DNA from: Faecalicatena orotica
GTDB lineage: Bacteria; Bacillota; Clostridia; Lachnospirales; Lachnospiraceae
Assembly: GCF_003149245.1 (NCBI RefSeq)
Contig: NZ_QGDL01000005.1
Coordinates: 62,001 to 126,000 of the forward strand
Direction of reading: 5' to 3'
Length of the DNA stretch: 64,000 bases
The position numbers were made by a program, and so were the translations under genes. The notes beneath the pieces were generated by a model. The model did no database searches, was not told where the DNA came from, and saw only the letters and a program-made list of their open reading frames with translations. This document shows, one piece after another, positions 27,248-36,452 of the stretch (its first letter is position 1; every line of letters starts with the position of its first letter).

Positions 27248-28096
27248 TCATTGTTCTGCGTAAGTCCGGAACAGTTGTATTTTCTGCCGGGCTGTCTTTA
27301 TCACCTCATTCCGCCCTTCTTCCATGTATTCACGGATCGCTGCATTTTCCCCGTATATTTTAAAACCGCGCAGGATTCCCCTGTTAAAAGCATGATTCAA
27401 ATCCGTCCCGACGTTAATCTTGGATACGCCCAGACTGCAAAGCTTAAGTATATCCTCATCCGGTGTGCAGGAGGCCCCGTGTACAACTGCGGGACAGGGC
27501 AGGGTCCGGAAGATTTGTCCGGCCCGCTCAAAATCAATGACCGGGGTGGATGAATAGACTCCGTGTGCAGTGCCAATAGAGACGGCGAGTGCATCTACAC
27601 CGGTAAGACGAACGAACTCGATTGCCTTTTCGGGATCGGTCATACCGGAATTTCTAATTTCCAGCGGAGCATCCGCATCAAAAATGGTACCCAATTCTGC
27701 CTCGACCGAAACATTTTTTGCATGTGCATATTCCACGACTTTCTTTGTATCCTCTACGTTCTCATAGAAATCATTCTTCGATAAATCAATCATAACACCC
27801 GTAAAACCCTGTTCAATACAGCTGACTGCCTGTTCATAGCTTTGCCCGTGGTCCAGACTGATGCTGACCGGAACAGTGCAGTGTTCCGAAGCAGTTCTGG
27901 CAAGGGATGTCATGAAGTCAGCACCGGCGAATTCCAGATCCGCATGGTACAACTGGATGATTAAAGGGGAGCCTTCCATCTCTGCGGCTCGTGTAATGGC
28001 CTGAATGGTTTCCATGTCTGCGACGTTAAAAGCTGGTACGGCATAATGATATTTTCTGGCCTCATTGAGCATTTTTTGAAAAGGTACTAAACTCAT
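27248..28096 (-). CDS. Class II ketose-bisphosphate aldolase
   Basis: A 282-residue zinc aldolase of the FbaA/GatY/KbaY family, cleaving a ketose 1,6-bisphosphate to DHAP and an aldehyde. Motifs: SLDHGQSYE (catalytic Asp and Zn His), EAELGTI, SIGTAHGVY and VHGASC. It differs from the GatY-like enzyme at 45800 and probably has another sugar. ATG 28096 has GGAGGAA upstream; the in-frame ATG at 28111 lies inside that ribosome site. It is divergent from the FGGY kinase operon, with AT-rich shared regulatory DNA. Confidence 0.88.
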   Translation of the reverse strand: MSLVPFQKMLNEARKYHYAVPAFNVADMETIQAITRAAEMEGSPLIIQLYHADLEFAGADFMTSLARTASEHCTVPVSISLDHGQSYEQAVSCIEQGFTGVMIDLSKNDFYENVEDTKKVVEYAHAKNVSVEAELGTIFDADAPLEIRNSGMTDPEKAIEFVRLTGVDALAVSIGTAHGVYSSTPVIDFERAGQIFRTLPCPAVVHGASCTPDEDILKLCSLGVSKINVGTDLNHAFNRGILRGFKIYGENAAIREYMEEGRNEVIKTARQKIQLFRTYAEQ

Positions 28097-28216
28097 TTGC
28101 TTTTCCTCCATTTGTGTATTTTTTAGAAATTAATAAGATTCTAACACGTTATTGTATCGAAAACAATAAAAATATTAGACAAAAATACTAAAAATATCAA
28201 AAATAAAATTTGTATA

Positions 28217-28245
28217 TTGACATATAAGTTGATAATAGATAGAAT
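28217..28245 (+). promoter_or_regulatory. Promoter of the FGGY kinase operon
   Basis: TTGACA (28217-28222) and TAGAAT (28240-28245) are 17 bases apart in very AT-rich DNA between the divergent aldolase and kinase genes. Confidence 0.75.
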
Positions 28246-28284
28246 AATATTATCGAAAAAGAAATAATAAACAGGAGGGAGCCA

Positions 28285-29769
28285 ATGAAAAAGCAGATAT
28301 CTATTGCGGCAGACCTGGGAGCCAGCGGCGGAAAGATGGCCCGGGGATCTTTCAATGGAGAACATCTTGAAATTGGAGATTATTTTGATTTCCCAAACCA
28401 GCCGCTGTCACTGAACCGCAATCTGTACTGGGATTTGTTTGATCTCTATAAAAGCATATTAAAAGGAATTGATTATTACTCCAAAGAACAGGGGGCGGTC
28501 TCGGTCGGTATTGATACGTGGGGGGCGAGCTATGGATTTCTGGATAAAAGGGGACGGCTTCTGGAGCCTGTTTATCATTACCGGGATATGCGGACGGAAC
28601 AGTCCCTTGAGAAGTCATGGGAAGTGCTTCCTAAGAAAAAGTTGTTTGAACTCACTGGATGCCAGCCCAACCGTTCTTATACACTGCCGCAGCTTTATTC
28701 ATACATAGAGCACGGAGACCGGATCATAGAACTGGCGGATAAGATGCTTTTTCTGCCGGACCTGCTTGGATATTTCCTCTGTGGAGAGGTGTCAACTGAG
28801 CGTTCCATTGCAGGAACATCGGGACTGATGAAGCCGGAACAGGATGACTGGGCGGGGGATGTATTCCGGTATCTGGGGATACCGGACAGAATGCTGACAG
28901 ACATTGTTGATACGGGGAGTATAAAAGGCAGGGTTCTCCCGGAAATCGCCGCGGTTACGAGGACGGCAGAGACAATGGTCATTGCAGTGCCCGGACATGA
29001 CACGGCATCGGCGGTAGTCGGAATCCCCGGATTCGGTGTGAATCAGGTGTACTTAAGTATCGGTACCAATATTAATATGGGAATCGAGCTTTCCCACAGC
29101 ATGGTCAGTGACAAGGTATATGAAGGTGGATTTAAAAATGCGGGAGTTATCGAAGACCGTAAGATTCTGTACCGAGATTTTGCAGCATTCTGGCTTTTAA
29201 ATGAACTGAGAAGAACATGGAAAACCGAGGGGCACGATTATGGGTATGAGACAGTCATGGAGATGGCACTTTCCTGTGAATCAAAGCGGGTTTATGTCGA
29301 TGCCGATGATACAGAACTAAATAATGCGGGCGGAAACGCAAAAGAGAAAATCAACAGCTTTCTTATGAGGACCGGGCAGCAGACCTTACAGACGGATGCA
29401 GAATTTGTACGCTGTATACTGGAAAGTATTGCACTGAAAGTGATGTACTGTGTTGAATATATGAAGCATGTGCTTGAGATTCCTGTAGAGAAAGTGTCGG
29501 GAGTCAATGGCGGAAGCCGGAACTATGTGCTGATGCAGATGATCAGCGATGCTCTGGGGGTGCCTGTTTATGGGGGGATGCCATATGCAACACTGGCCGG
29601 AAACATCATGACACAGATGTACTCCAGAGGGGAAGTGGCAACTGTCGGGGAGATCCGCCAATTGTCCGGAAATTCGTTTAAAATGAGGGAATACCAGCCT
29701 GATACCGCAAAGAGGGCGCGGTGGAAGGAAGATTTGCAGAGAATGACAGAGAAAGGAATCTGCAAATAA
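28285..29769 (+). CDS. Rhamnulokinase-like FGGY carbohydrate kinase
   Basis: A 494-residue sugar kinase of the FGGY family, nearest in look to rhamnulokinase RhaB. The N-terminal domain has ADLGASGGK (phosphate loop) and GIDTWGASYGFLD; the C-terminal domain has GHDTASAVVGIP and NGGSRNYVLMQMISDAL. It would phosphorylate a ketose such as L-rhamnulose or L-fuculose at C1. AGGAGGGAG precedes the ATG. No isomerase is seen nearby, so the first step must be encoded elsewhere or the substrate is already a ketose. Confidence 0.85.
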   Translation: MKKQISIAADLGASGGKMARGSFNGEHLEIGDYFDFPNQPLSLNRNLYWDLFDLYKSILKGIDYYSKEQGAVSVGIDTWGASYGFLDKRGRLLEPVYHYRDMRTEQSLEKSWEVLPKKKLFELTGCQPNRSYTLPQLYSYIEHGDRIIELADKMLFLPDLLGYFLCGEVSTERSIAGTSGLMKPEQDDWAGDVFRYLGIPDRMLTDIVDTGSIKGRVLPEIAAVTRTAETMVIAVPGHDTASAVVGIPGFGVNQVYLSIGTNINMGIELSHSMVSDKVYEGGFKNAGVIEDRKILYRDFAAFWLLNELRRTWKTEGHDYGYETVMEMALSCESKRVYVDADDTELNNAGGNAKEKINSFLMRTGQQTLQTDAEFVRCILESIALKVMYCVEYMKHVLEIPVEKVSGVNGGSRNYVLMQMISDALGVPVYGGMPYATLAGNIMTQMYSRGEVATVGEIRQLSGNSFKMREYQPDTAKRARWKEDLQRMTEKGICK

Positions 29770-29809
29770 TATATGTCAATGCGGGCATGCAAAATGAAGG
29801 AGGAGAAAG

Positions 29810-30508
29810 ATGAGTGGAACTTACAGAGAGAGAATGAAAGAACTGGGAATTTCGGAGGAGGTGGTGCAGCAGGTGCTGGCCGTGGCCAAACGTATGGACG
29901 ATAAGGGCCTTGTAAATTCTTTTGCGGGAAATATCTCGGCAAAGGTGGACGGCAAAATCTATATTACCCCGACAGGGCAGAATAAGGGGCTTCTGACACC
30001 GGAAAAGATTGCAGTCGTAAATCAGGACGGGGAGCGTATCTTTGGGATGAAAGAGACATCAGAGATCATCATGCACAGTATGGCTTATGAAATTTGTGAA
30101 GAAAATGGCTGGGACGTGGGAGGTGTAGTACACAGCCATTCCAGAGTACTGACTGCATTCTCTATGGCTGGACTGGATGTGGAGACAACGGCACTGCCGG
30201 AGATGATGGGCAACTTCCATAAGATTCCATGTGCACCATACGGGGCTCCTGGCACAAAGTTCATTATGACAATGGCAGAACCTTATTTTGCAGAGGGCTA
30301 CAGAATCGTACTGCTGGGTAATCATGGCAGCCTTGCAGTAGGCAGGACCGTGGAGGAGGCTATGAATGTTGTGGAAGCATGTGAGTCTATAGCAGAGCAG
30401 ATTCTGATTACAAAATATATTCTTGGCGGGGAAGCTTCACTGGATGTCGATGAAATAGCAAGATTTTTTGATATTTACAAAGAAAACCGTTCAGGGAGAG
30501 TAAAGTAA
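29810..30508 (+). CDS. Class II aldolase (L-fuculose/rhamnulose-phosphate type)
   Basis: A 232-residue zinc aldolase of the FucA/RhaD/AraD group. Motifs: NSFAGNIS (substrate phosphate), VVHSHS with two Zn histidines, ALPEMMG with the catalytic Glu, and GNHGSLAVG with the third His. It would split a ketose-1-phosphate to DHAP and lactaldehyde or a related aldehyde. AAGGAGGAG precedes the ATG. Together with the upstream kinase it forms the core of a deoxysugar pathway. Confidence 0.88.
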   Translation: MSGTYRERMKELGISEEVVQQVLAVAKRMDDKGLVNSFAGNISAKVDGKIYITPTGQNKGLLTPEKIAVVNQDGERIFGMKETSEIIMHSMAYEICEENGWDVGGVVHSHSRVLTAFSMAGLDVETTALPEMMGNFHKIPCAPYGAPGTKFIMTMAEPYFAEGYRIVLLGNHGSLAVGRTVEEAMNVVEACESIAEQILITKYILGGEASLDVDEIARFFDIYKENRSGRVK

Positions 30509-30587
30509 CAGGAAAGGATTCTACTTCCAATGCCGGAAGAGAAGCATAGAAACGCAGAAACATGTAAAAAAGATGGAGGAAAAAAGT

Positions 30588-31928
30588 ATGAAGTTGAAAA
30601 AAGTGGCAAGTGTATTGTTAGCATTGACAATGGTTGTAGGACTGGCAGCATGCGGCAGTTCTTCAGACGGCAGCAGTAAGGGCGGCGATACGAAAAGCAG
30701 CGAAAGCAAGGACAGCGGGACAGAAAAAACAAAGTTAACGATGTGGTCATGGTCTCCGATCACACGTACGTGTGACAAAATGATTGAGGCTTTTGAAAAA
30801 GAAAATCCTGATATTGAAATTGAGTTTACATATTATAACTACGATCCGGAATACCTGTCAGCGTTGTCTGCAGCCGCGGCATCAGACAATCTTCCGGACA
30901 TTATCGGCCTTCAGCCGGGGTCCCTGACCGCCCAATATGCAGATTACCTTATGGATTATTCTTCTTATGCACAGGATGAATGGGGTGAAAGCTGGAAAGA
31001 TAATTATCCGGAGATGATTGCAGACCAGATCCAGATGGGAAATAAGTCCGGCGATGAAGGCAATTATATTCTCCCGGTAGAGGCACAGGTAATTTCTATT
31101 GTTTACAACAAGAACGTATTTAAGAAATATAACCTTGATATTCCGAAAACATATGATGAATTCAAGGCAGTCTGCAAAACACTCAATGACAATGGAGTTG
31201 CACCGCTGTTCTTTGGCGGGGCAAACGGATGGCAGTGTGTCAACATGTTTACAATGCTCTGCTCACAATTAGATACAACAATGTTTGATAAGGCCCAGGC
31301 AGGTGAAATCAAATGGACAGATCCTTCTATTGTAGAGGCAATGAGCAACTTCAAGCTCCTGTTCGATGACGGAATTGTCCAGACGGGTGCAATGTCTGCG
31401 GATGCAAATACAAACGGGACACCTGCATTTGTATCTGATTCAGCAGCTATGATGGCGCTTGGATCATGGTGGTGTCAGGAATTTACGGCAGAAGACCCTG
31501 CAACAACGATTGCAGACTGGGATTTTGGATTCTTCTATCTGCCAGCTGTAGGAACAGCTAAAAATCCGGCAACTCCGGTAGGCGGAATTGATTTCGGCTA
31601 TGGTATCACAAAGAATTGTAAAAATTCTGATGCTGCATGGAAAGCACTCAAATCATTCAGCGCAGGCGCCGGTATTCAGGCATGTGTGGACGATGTTAAC
31701 AACCTTCCGGCTTTCAAGGGGATCGAGCCAAAGAATGATAAATTAAATAAAGATCTGGTTGAGCAGTATAACAGCTTCTCAGAAGACCTGAACAGCGCGA
31801 TGAATCAGAGAATTGGAGAGCCTACTATTGAAACTGCACTGCAGAATGCACTTGCAGGTGTCGGCTCAGGAGAACTTACACCGGAACAGGGATGTCAGGC
31901 AGTACAGGATGCACAGGACGCATTATAA
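30588..31928 (+). CDS. Sugar ABC importer substrate-binding lipoprotein, family 1
   Basis: A 446-residue lipoprotein. The signal peptide MKLKKVASVLLALTMVVGLA leads to the lipobox Cys in AACG, followed by a Ser/Gly/Lys linker and a family 1 (maltose-like) binding domain with typical TMWSWSP, IVYNKNVFKKY and GSWWCQEF segments. Start 30588 is chosen since GGAGGA lies seven bases upstream; a TTG/ATG further up would put extra residues before the signal. It supplies the permeases downstream. Confidence 0.93.
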   Translation: MKLKKVASVLLALTMVVGLAACGSSSDGSSKGGDTKSSESKDSGTEKTKLTMWSWSPITRTCDKMIEAFEKENPDIEIEFTYYNYDPEYLSALSAAAASDNLPDIIGLQPGSLTAQYADYLMDYSSYAQDEWGESWKDNYPEMIADQIQMGNKSGDEGNYILPVEAQVISIVYNKNVFKKYNLDIPKTYDEFKAVCKTLNDNGVAPLFFGGANGWQCVNMFTMLCSQLDTTMFDKAQAGEIKWTDPSIVEAMSNFKLLFDDGIVQTGAMSADANTNGTPAFVSDSAAMMALGSWWCQEFTAEDPATTIADWDFGFFYLPAVGTAKNPATPVGGIDFGYGITKNCKNSDAAWKALKSFSAGAGIQACVDDVNNLPAFKGIEPKNDKLNKDLVEQYNSFSEDLNSAMNQRIGEPTIETALQNALAGVGSGELTPEQGCQAVQDAQDAL

Positions 31929-31933
31929 AAATC

Positions 31934-31969
31934 AGGGGGAGCTGTCCATAGTTATGGACTTCTCCCCTA
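31934..31969 (+). terminator. Strong hairpin between binding protein and permease genes
   Basis: AGGGG-GA...TGTCCATA pairs with TATGGAC...TCTCCCCT, a stem of about 15 bp with a two-base loop, followed by ATTTAAA. It likely gives partial termination or 3' protection, raising the lipoprotein above the permeases. Confidence 0.7.
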
Positions 31970-32024
31970 TTTAAACACAACGGCGTGAACATTTTCGGCA
32001 ATTCGGCCGGAAGGAGGAGAAAAG

Positions 32025-32939
32025 ATGAGCAACAAGGCAGCAAAGACAAAAGTGAAGAAAAAATATAATATCCCGGGATATTTGTTCATTCTTCCATCTG
32101 TCCTGTTCTTCCTATTTTATATTTTATATCCGATAGGGTTCGTAGGCTGGAGCAGTTTGTTCAGCTGGTCTACCCTGAAAAATATGACTTTTGTCGGGAC
32201 GGAAAATTATATCAGAATTTTTCAGGATAAAGTATTTTTGACCACAATGAGGAATTCTCTCTTCTGGATTATCACGACAGTGCCGATTCAGGCAGGTATC
32301 GGATTCTTTCTTGCATATATTATAGAAGAACAGCTCAGAAAAGGGAGAGGGATATTCAGAACAGTATTCTTCCTTCCGGTAGTTACGTCGGTAGTCGTGG
32401 TAGCTATTGTATGGGGGAAAATGCTGCAGCCGTATCAGGGTATTATTACACATTATCTGTCGGTCCTTGGAATTGGGGGACAGGTTAATATTCTGGGGAT
32501 GCCGGGTACCGCAATTTTTGGATGTATTATAGCCAACATATGGGAATGGACGGGGTGGTCCATGATCATGTATGTGGCCGGAATGTCGCAGATTTCTGAA
32601 GATATGAAAGAAGCAGCGAAAATAGATGGAGCGACGAGATGGAAGGAAATTATATACATCTATTTTCCTTCACTGGCATCCACGCATAAGTCACTTCTGA
32701 TGTTGGGCATAATTGGTTCCCTCCAGACCTTTGGCCTGATCTATACCATGACCGGGGGCGGTCCCAACCATGCCTCAGAGATGCCCGGGACTTATATTTT
32801 CCAGTCTGGCTTTACAAACCAGCAGATGGGATATGCATCCGCGCTGTCAGTCGTTATACTATTATTTGCACTGGTGCTTACCGTATTTCAGGTGAAAGGG
32901 CTCGGGGCAGGAGAGTTCATGCGGAAGGAGGCGGATTAA
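32025..32939 (+). CDS. Sugar ABC permease, MalF-like
   Basis: A 304-residue permease of the CUT1 class with six predicted helices: a first helix GYLFILPSVLFFLFYILYPIGF and the EAA loop KEAAKIDGATRWKEIIYIYFP. GGAAGGAGG precedes the ATG. It pairs with the next gene, four bases downstream, to form the channel. Confidence 0.93.
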   Translation: MSNKAAKTKVKKKYNIPGYLFILPSVLFFLFYILYPIGFVGWSSLFSWSTLKNMTFVGTENYIRIFQDKVFLTTMRNSLFWIITTVPIQAGIGFFLAYIIEEQLRKGRGIFRTVFFLPVVTSVVVVAIVWGKMLQPYQGIITHYLSVLGIGGQVNILGMPGTAIFGCIIANIWEWTGWSMIMYVAGMSQISEDMKEAAKIDGATRWKEIIYIYFPSLASTHKSLLMLGIIGSLQTFGLIYTMTGGGPNHASEMPGTYIFQSGFTNQQMGYASALSVVILLFALVLTVFQVKGLGAGEFMRKEAD

Positions 32940-32942
32940 CCC

Positions 32943-33773
32943 ATGACGGCAAAAGAAAAACGAAAACAGGTTATATGGAGTATCGTTCTTATCATCATTA
33001 CATTAATTTTTATGGTTCCGCTGATTTTTATGGTCAGTATGTCTCTTCGGACACCAGATACAATCGGGCTGCCGCAGCTGTTTATATCTGACGTTACGTT
33101 TAAAAACTATGCCAATGTACTGAAACAAAATCCGGACCTTTGGAAAAATTTTATGGGCAGTGTCATCGTTACGGTCACATCGGTAGCACTTGTAACGATT
33201 TGTGCGAGTATGGCGGTGTTCGGATTTTCAAGAAAGAATGTGCATGGAAAGGTACTGATTTATAATATCCTGCTTTGTACTCTGATGGTGCCTATCGCAG
33301 GTTTGGTAGTCCCGATTACGCAGCTGAACAGCAGGCTCGGCTGGATCAACAACTATCTGGGGCTGATTTTCCCATATGCAGCACTCGGAATCCCGTTCGC
33401 CATCACGATTCTTCAGGGATTTATGGTAGGAATCCCAGAGGAACTGGAAGAGGCCGCGGTGATTGACGGCTGCGGAATCATCAGATTGTTTCTACAGATT
33501 GTATGCCCGCTTCTGAAGCCGGGAATCGTGGTCATTGTCATCTGGCAGTTCCTGACTTCGTGGAATGAGTTCTTTCTTGCAATGTGTACGCTGACGAAGG
33601 ATTCGGTCAAGACACTGCCGCTTATCGCACAGCAGTATAACGGAGCTTATTTCAGCCAGCCGGGTACATTATTTGCGGCCCTGACATTAATTACAATACC
33701 AATGCTTGTTTTCTATATGATTGTTCAGAAGCAATTTGTCAAAGGTCTGACAGCGGGAGCAGTGAAGGGCTAA
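32943..33773 (+). CDS. Sugar ABC permease, MalG-like
   Basis: A 276-residue CUT1 permease, with helix 1 IVLIIITLIFMVPLIFMVSMSL and EAA loop EEAAVIDGCGIIRLFLQIVCPLL. It begins three bases after the preceding stop, with AAGGAGG inside the end of that gene. No ATPase gene follows, so a shared MsiK-type ATPase encoded elsewhere probably energises the importer. Confidence 0.93.
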   Translation: MTAKEKRKQVIWSIVLIIITLIFMVPLIFMVSMSLRTPDTIGLPQLFISDVTFKNYANVLKQNPDLWKNFMGSVIVTVTSVALVTICASMAVFGFSRKNVHGKVLIYNILLCTLMVPIAGLVVPITQLNSRLGWINNYLGLIFPYAALGIPFAITILQGFMVGIPEELEEAAVIDGCGIIRLFLQIVCPLLKPGIVVIVIWQFLTSWNEFFLAMCTLTKDSVKTLPLIAQQYNGAYFSQPGTLFAALTLITIPMLVFYMIVQKQFVKGLTAGAVKG

Positions 33774-33922
33774 AAGTATTACGGAAAAGCCTTAGAAATA
33801 GGCGTTAAACCTTGCATGCAGGATGGATTAAGGGTATGATATATGGGAAATATAGTATCTGTTTGTATTTCCGGGCAGATATGAAATTCATATAAAATTC
33901 ATGAATCCGAGAGGTTGAGGGT

Positions 33923-35146
33923 ATGAGCAGGGAATCCATCATGGAAAGTCGCAAATATTATCAGCGTAATAAAATGCTGAGTATTATCCGTTATCAAAAG
34001 GATGTTTCCAGATATGATGTGAAAAAAGCGACGGCATATAGTATGACTACAGTATTGAACACCATTGACGAGATGCTGGGTGAAGGTTTGATTTATGAGG
34101 AGGAGTGTGCAGAGGCAAGAGTTGGGCGCAAACCGGTGTGGCTGCGGATCAATCCGGACGGAGGATACTTCATTGGCCTGGAATTCAATGGCAGGATCAT
34201 GCACTGTGTTGTTCTGGATTTTGCAGGTAATGTAATATATACAAAAGGGAGCGAGATTGCGGAGTCTCAGACCCATGCGGATGCGGTTCTGGAAATGCTG
34301 AAAGAAAATATTTACCGGGCAATGGACATCCTGCATGGTAAAAAGGGAAAAGTGCTTGGAATCGGTCTGGGCGTGCCCGGATACAGCAATAAGAAGAAGG
34401 GACTTGCTATTTCATACAGCCACATCAAAGGCTGGGATAATATACCGCTTAAGAAAATGATTGAAGAAGAGTTCGGGCTACCGTGCTACATGGAGAACAA
34501 TGTGAGCGGTATGATATATGCATATAAATGTCTGGTATATAACGGGAAATGCGAAGATATGCTGTTTGTATCTGTCCGTACAGGTGCCCGTGTCATGCCG
34601 ATTATTAATAACATGCCGGTCAGCAGTGTCAACGGATTTCCGGGGGAACTCGGTCACGTGAAAGTAAGCGGGGGGAGCCGCATCTGTTCATGCGGGCGTT
34701 ACGGGTGTCTGAATACGGAGGTATCGGATTATGCGATTGTGAGTAAGATTAAAGAAGGAATCCGGGTAGGGCGGTTTCAGGAAATTGCGGAGATGGTGAA
34801 CGGTGACCTGAGTGACATCACGATTGTAACTTTTGTGGATTCTGTACTTTTAAAGCATCCTGATTCTTTGAATTTGATGAAGCAGGTGGCGGGCTATCTG
34901 GGGGAGACATTCAGCATGCTCGTGAATATATTCGCCCCCAGAAAGATTGTTTTTTATGGCGAGATGGTCAGGATTGGTGAGCCGTTTTTCGAAATACTGA
35001 GAAAATGCGTGAAAGAAAACTCTCTGAAAGAAAATTACAAAGGACTGCAGATACTTGGCTCTGAATTTGGCCGGGATTTAGGGGCCATAGGTGCGGCGGC
35101 ACTGGTTATGCAGGAAGAATTTGACTTTGTAGAGAAGACGATATAA
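33923..35146 (+). CDS. ROK-family transcription regulator
   Basis: A 407-residue ROK protein with an N-terminal winged helix (about residues 12-70) and a sugar-kinase-like domain. The zinc site is recognisable as CSCGRYGCLNTE, and GIGLGVPG is part of the ROK core. The residues needed for glucokinase activity are not clearly kept, so it is a regulator rather than a kinase. Its position 150 bases after the sugar ABC genes suggests it controls this operon through the imported sugar or its phosphate. Confidence 0.88.
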   Translation: MSRESIMESRKYYQRNKMLSIIRYQKDVSRYDVKKATAYSMTTVLNTIDEMLGEGLIYEEECAEARVGRKPVWLRINPDGGYFIGLEFNGRIMHCVVLDFAGNVIYTKGSEIAESQTHADAVLEMLKENIYRAMDILHGKKGKVLGIGLGVPGYSNKKKGLAISYSHIKGWDNIPLKKMIEEEFGLPCYMENNVSGMIYAYKCLVYNGKCEDMLFVSVRTGARVMPIINNMPVSSVNGFPGELGHVKVSGGSRICSCGRYGCLNTEVSDYAIVSKIKEGIRVGRFQEIAEMVNGDLSDITIVTFVDSVLLKHPDSLNLMKQVAGYLGETFSMLVNIFAPRKIVFYGEMVRIGEPFFEILRKCVKENSLKENYKGLQILGSEFGRDLGAIGAAALVMQEEFDFVEKTI

Positions 35147-35150
35147 AGAA

Positions 35151-35217
35151 AAGCTGTTGTAAAACGTGGATTATCTTAAAGGATTTTAGAGAGAAGCATT
35201 TTACAGCAGTTTTTTTA
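35151..35217 (+). terminator. Terminator after the ROK gene
   Basis: CTGTTGTAAAA pairs with TTTTACAGCAG around a 34-base loop, followed by TTTTTTT. It ends the sugar operon. Confidence 0.7.
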
Positions 35218-35464
35218 TTATCATTCATTATCCACATGTTATCAACACATTGCCAACAAATTTCTTGGCTCAATATCAACTAAGCATATTGTATTTTGAC
35301 GGCAGGCATGCTATCCTAAATCTACTTACGGAAATTCTATCCGTGAAAACATAGAATCAAAAAATTCAAATGGTCTGAAGTGACCATCTGGAAGGGGAAA
35401 TCCCCCAAAATTATCAGTTCATTATTAACAGATGAGTTCCGTTTATATAAAGAAGGGGCTTGAT
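35218..35464. other. Gene-free stretch with DnaA-box-like motifs and small hairpins
   Basis: No gene is seen here. It holds TTATCCACA (35228-35236) and TTATCAACA (35239-35247) side by side, which look like DnaA boxes. Two short hairpins follow: ATGGTC/GACCAT at 35370-35387 and GGGG-AAAT-CCCC at 35394-35405. With the broken gene just after, it may be the remains of a lost insertion. Confidence 0.45.
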
Positions 35465-35484
35465 TATGCCTGTTATAAAAGAAG

Positions 35485-35589
35485 CTGTCTAAAGGAAAAA
35501 GCCCGGAAGAAATTGCGGACGAGCTGGAGGAATCTGTTGAGACGATTCAAGAACTGATCGCAGGATTAAAGGAATCTGAGAATATTTAA
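35485..35589 (+). pseudogene. C-terminal fragment of an Rpn/PD-(D/E)XK transposase-like protein
   Basis: The frame reads LSKGKSPEEIADELEESVE and on to a stop, 34 residues with no start. A short ATG frame at 35466 (MPVIKEAV) leads into it with a frameshift. A helical GKS-EEIA-ELEE tail of this kind closes many Rpn/PDDEXK transposase-family proteins. It is a relic; the family call rests on a short tail only. Confidence 0.45.
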
Positions 35590-35648
35590 AACCGTCTCAT
35601 TGCATGTCTTTTATAAATGGTCTATCCTGTAATCAGGAGGTGATACAT

Positions 35649-36128
35649 ATGGCAAATGAAGATAAAAAGAATTTTAATGCAATGCTGATGAAGGACAATG
35701 GGATGCCTAAGATTCAGATTATCACAGATGAGGCTACGATTAAGAAATATGGCGGTGAAAAGATGTACTTTGCCCCGCCCCGCACGTATGATGAGATTAT
35801 GAAGAAAGTACCATATGGGAAGATTATTACGGTGGGGGAAATCCGTTCTTACCTTGCTAAGAATCATGAGGCAGACTTTACCGATCCGATAACGGCAGGT
35901 ATCTTTGTGTCAATTGCAGCGTGGGCGAGCTATCAGCGGACAGAAGATGAGACGCCATACTGGCGGACACTGAAGGCGAATGGGGAATTGAATCCCAAGT
36001 ATCCGGGAGGTATAGAAGCCCAGAAGGAGAAGCTGGAGGCGGAAGGACATACGGTTATCCAGAGAGGGCGTAAGAATATTAAATATTACGTTCAGGATTA
36101 CGAGGAGGCGATGTTTGAAATACTATGA
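35649..36128 (+). CDS. MGMT-like (Atl1-type) DNA-binding protein
   Basis: A 159-residue protein with the winged helix of O6-alkylguanine-DNA alkyltransferases: KVPYGKIITVGEIRSYLAKN and PYWRTLKANGELNPKYPGG are the core. The PCHR active-site Cys is replaced (PYWR), as in alkyltransferase-like proteins, which bind alkylated bases and hand them to excision repair. A C-terminal YYVQDYEEAMFEI tail is conserved-looking. AGGAGGTGA precedes ATG 35649; an in-frame upstream start at 35604 has none. Confidence 0.8.
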   Translation: MANEDKKNFNAMLMKDNGMPKIQIITDEATIKKYGGEKMYFAPPRTYDEIMKKVPYGKIITVGEIRSYLAKNHEADFTDPITAGIFVSIAAWASYQRTEDETPYWRTLKANGELNPKYPGGIEAQKEKLEAEGHTVIQRGRKNIKYYVQDYEEAMFEIL

Positions 36129-36191
36129 TAGATTTTTGGGGGGCAGTGACAGGAAAGTGGATTAGATTTTCGATCCGGAAAGGAGAATTAT

Positions 36192-36389
36192 TTGCGTACA
36201 AAAACAGGAAAGATCGTATTGAGCATCGCGGCCCTTATATTCAGTGGACTGGCAGCAGTGATTGGTTGTGGATTACTGGGAGGTTCGGGATGGAGTTTTG
36301 TAACCAGATTTCTCTGCGGATTGTGTTTTTTATGGCCGCCGATTTTGGTGATTGCTTTGATCAGTACATTGTTCAGGAAAGAAAAGTAG
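36192..36389 (+). CDS. Small two-helix membrane protein
   Basis: A 65-residue hydrophobic protein with a TTG start, supported by AAAGGAG six bases upstream. There are two membrane helices (about residues 7-29 and 35-59) and short basic ends (MRTKTGK, FRKEK). I do not recognise a family. It begins 63 bases after the Atl1-like gene and ends at a terminator shared with the convergent XRE gene. Confidence 0.65.
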   Translation: MRTKTGKIVLSIAALIFSGLAAVIGCGLLGGSGWSFVTRFLCGLCFLWPPILVIALISTLFRKEK

Positions 36390-36413
36390 AAAGCAACATA
36401 TTGCATCATGAAA

Positions 36414-36452
36414 GGGGATTACAGAGCGGTCTGTGGTCCCCCTCAATTTTTT
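36414..36452. terminator. Terminator between convergent small genes
   Basis: GGGGATTACAGA pairs with TCTGTGGTCCCC (12 bp with two G-U pairs, GCGG loop), followed by TTTTTTT at 36446-36452. It overlaps the last codons of the minus-strand XRE gene. Confidence 0.75.

Noticed and set aside
35228-35247. Replication origin at the DnaA-box pair
   Set aside because: Only two boxes and no dnaA, dnaN or AT-rich unwinding region nearby.
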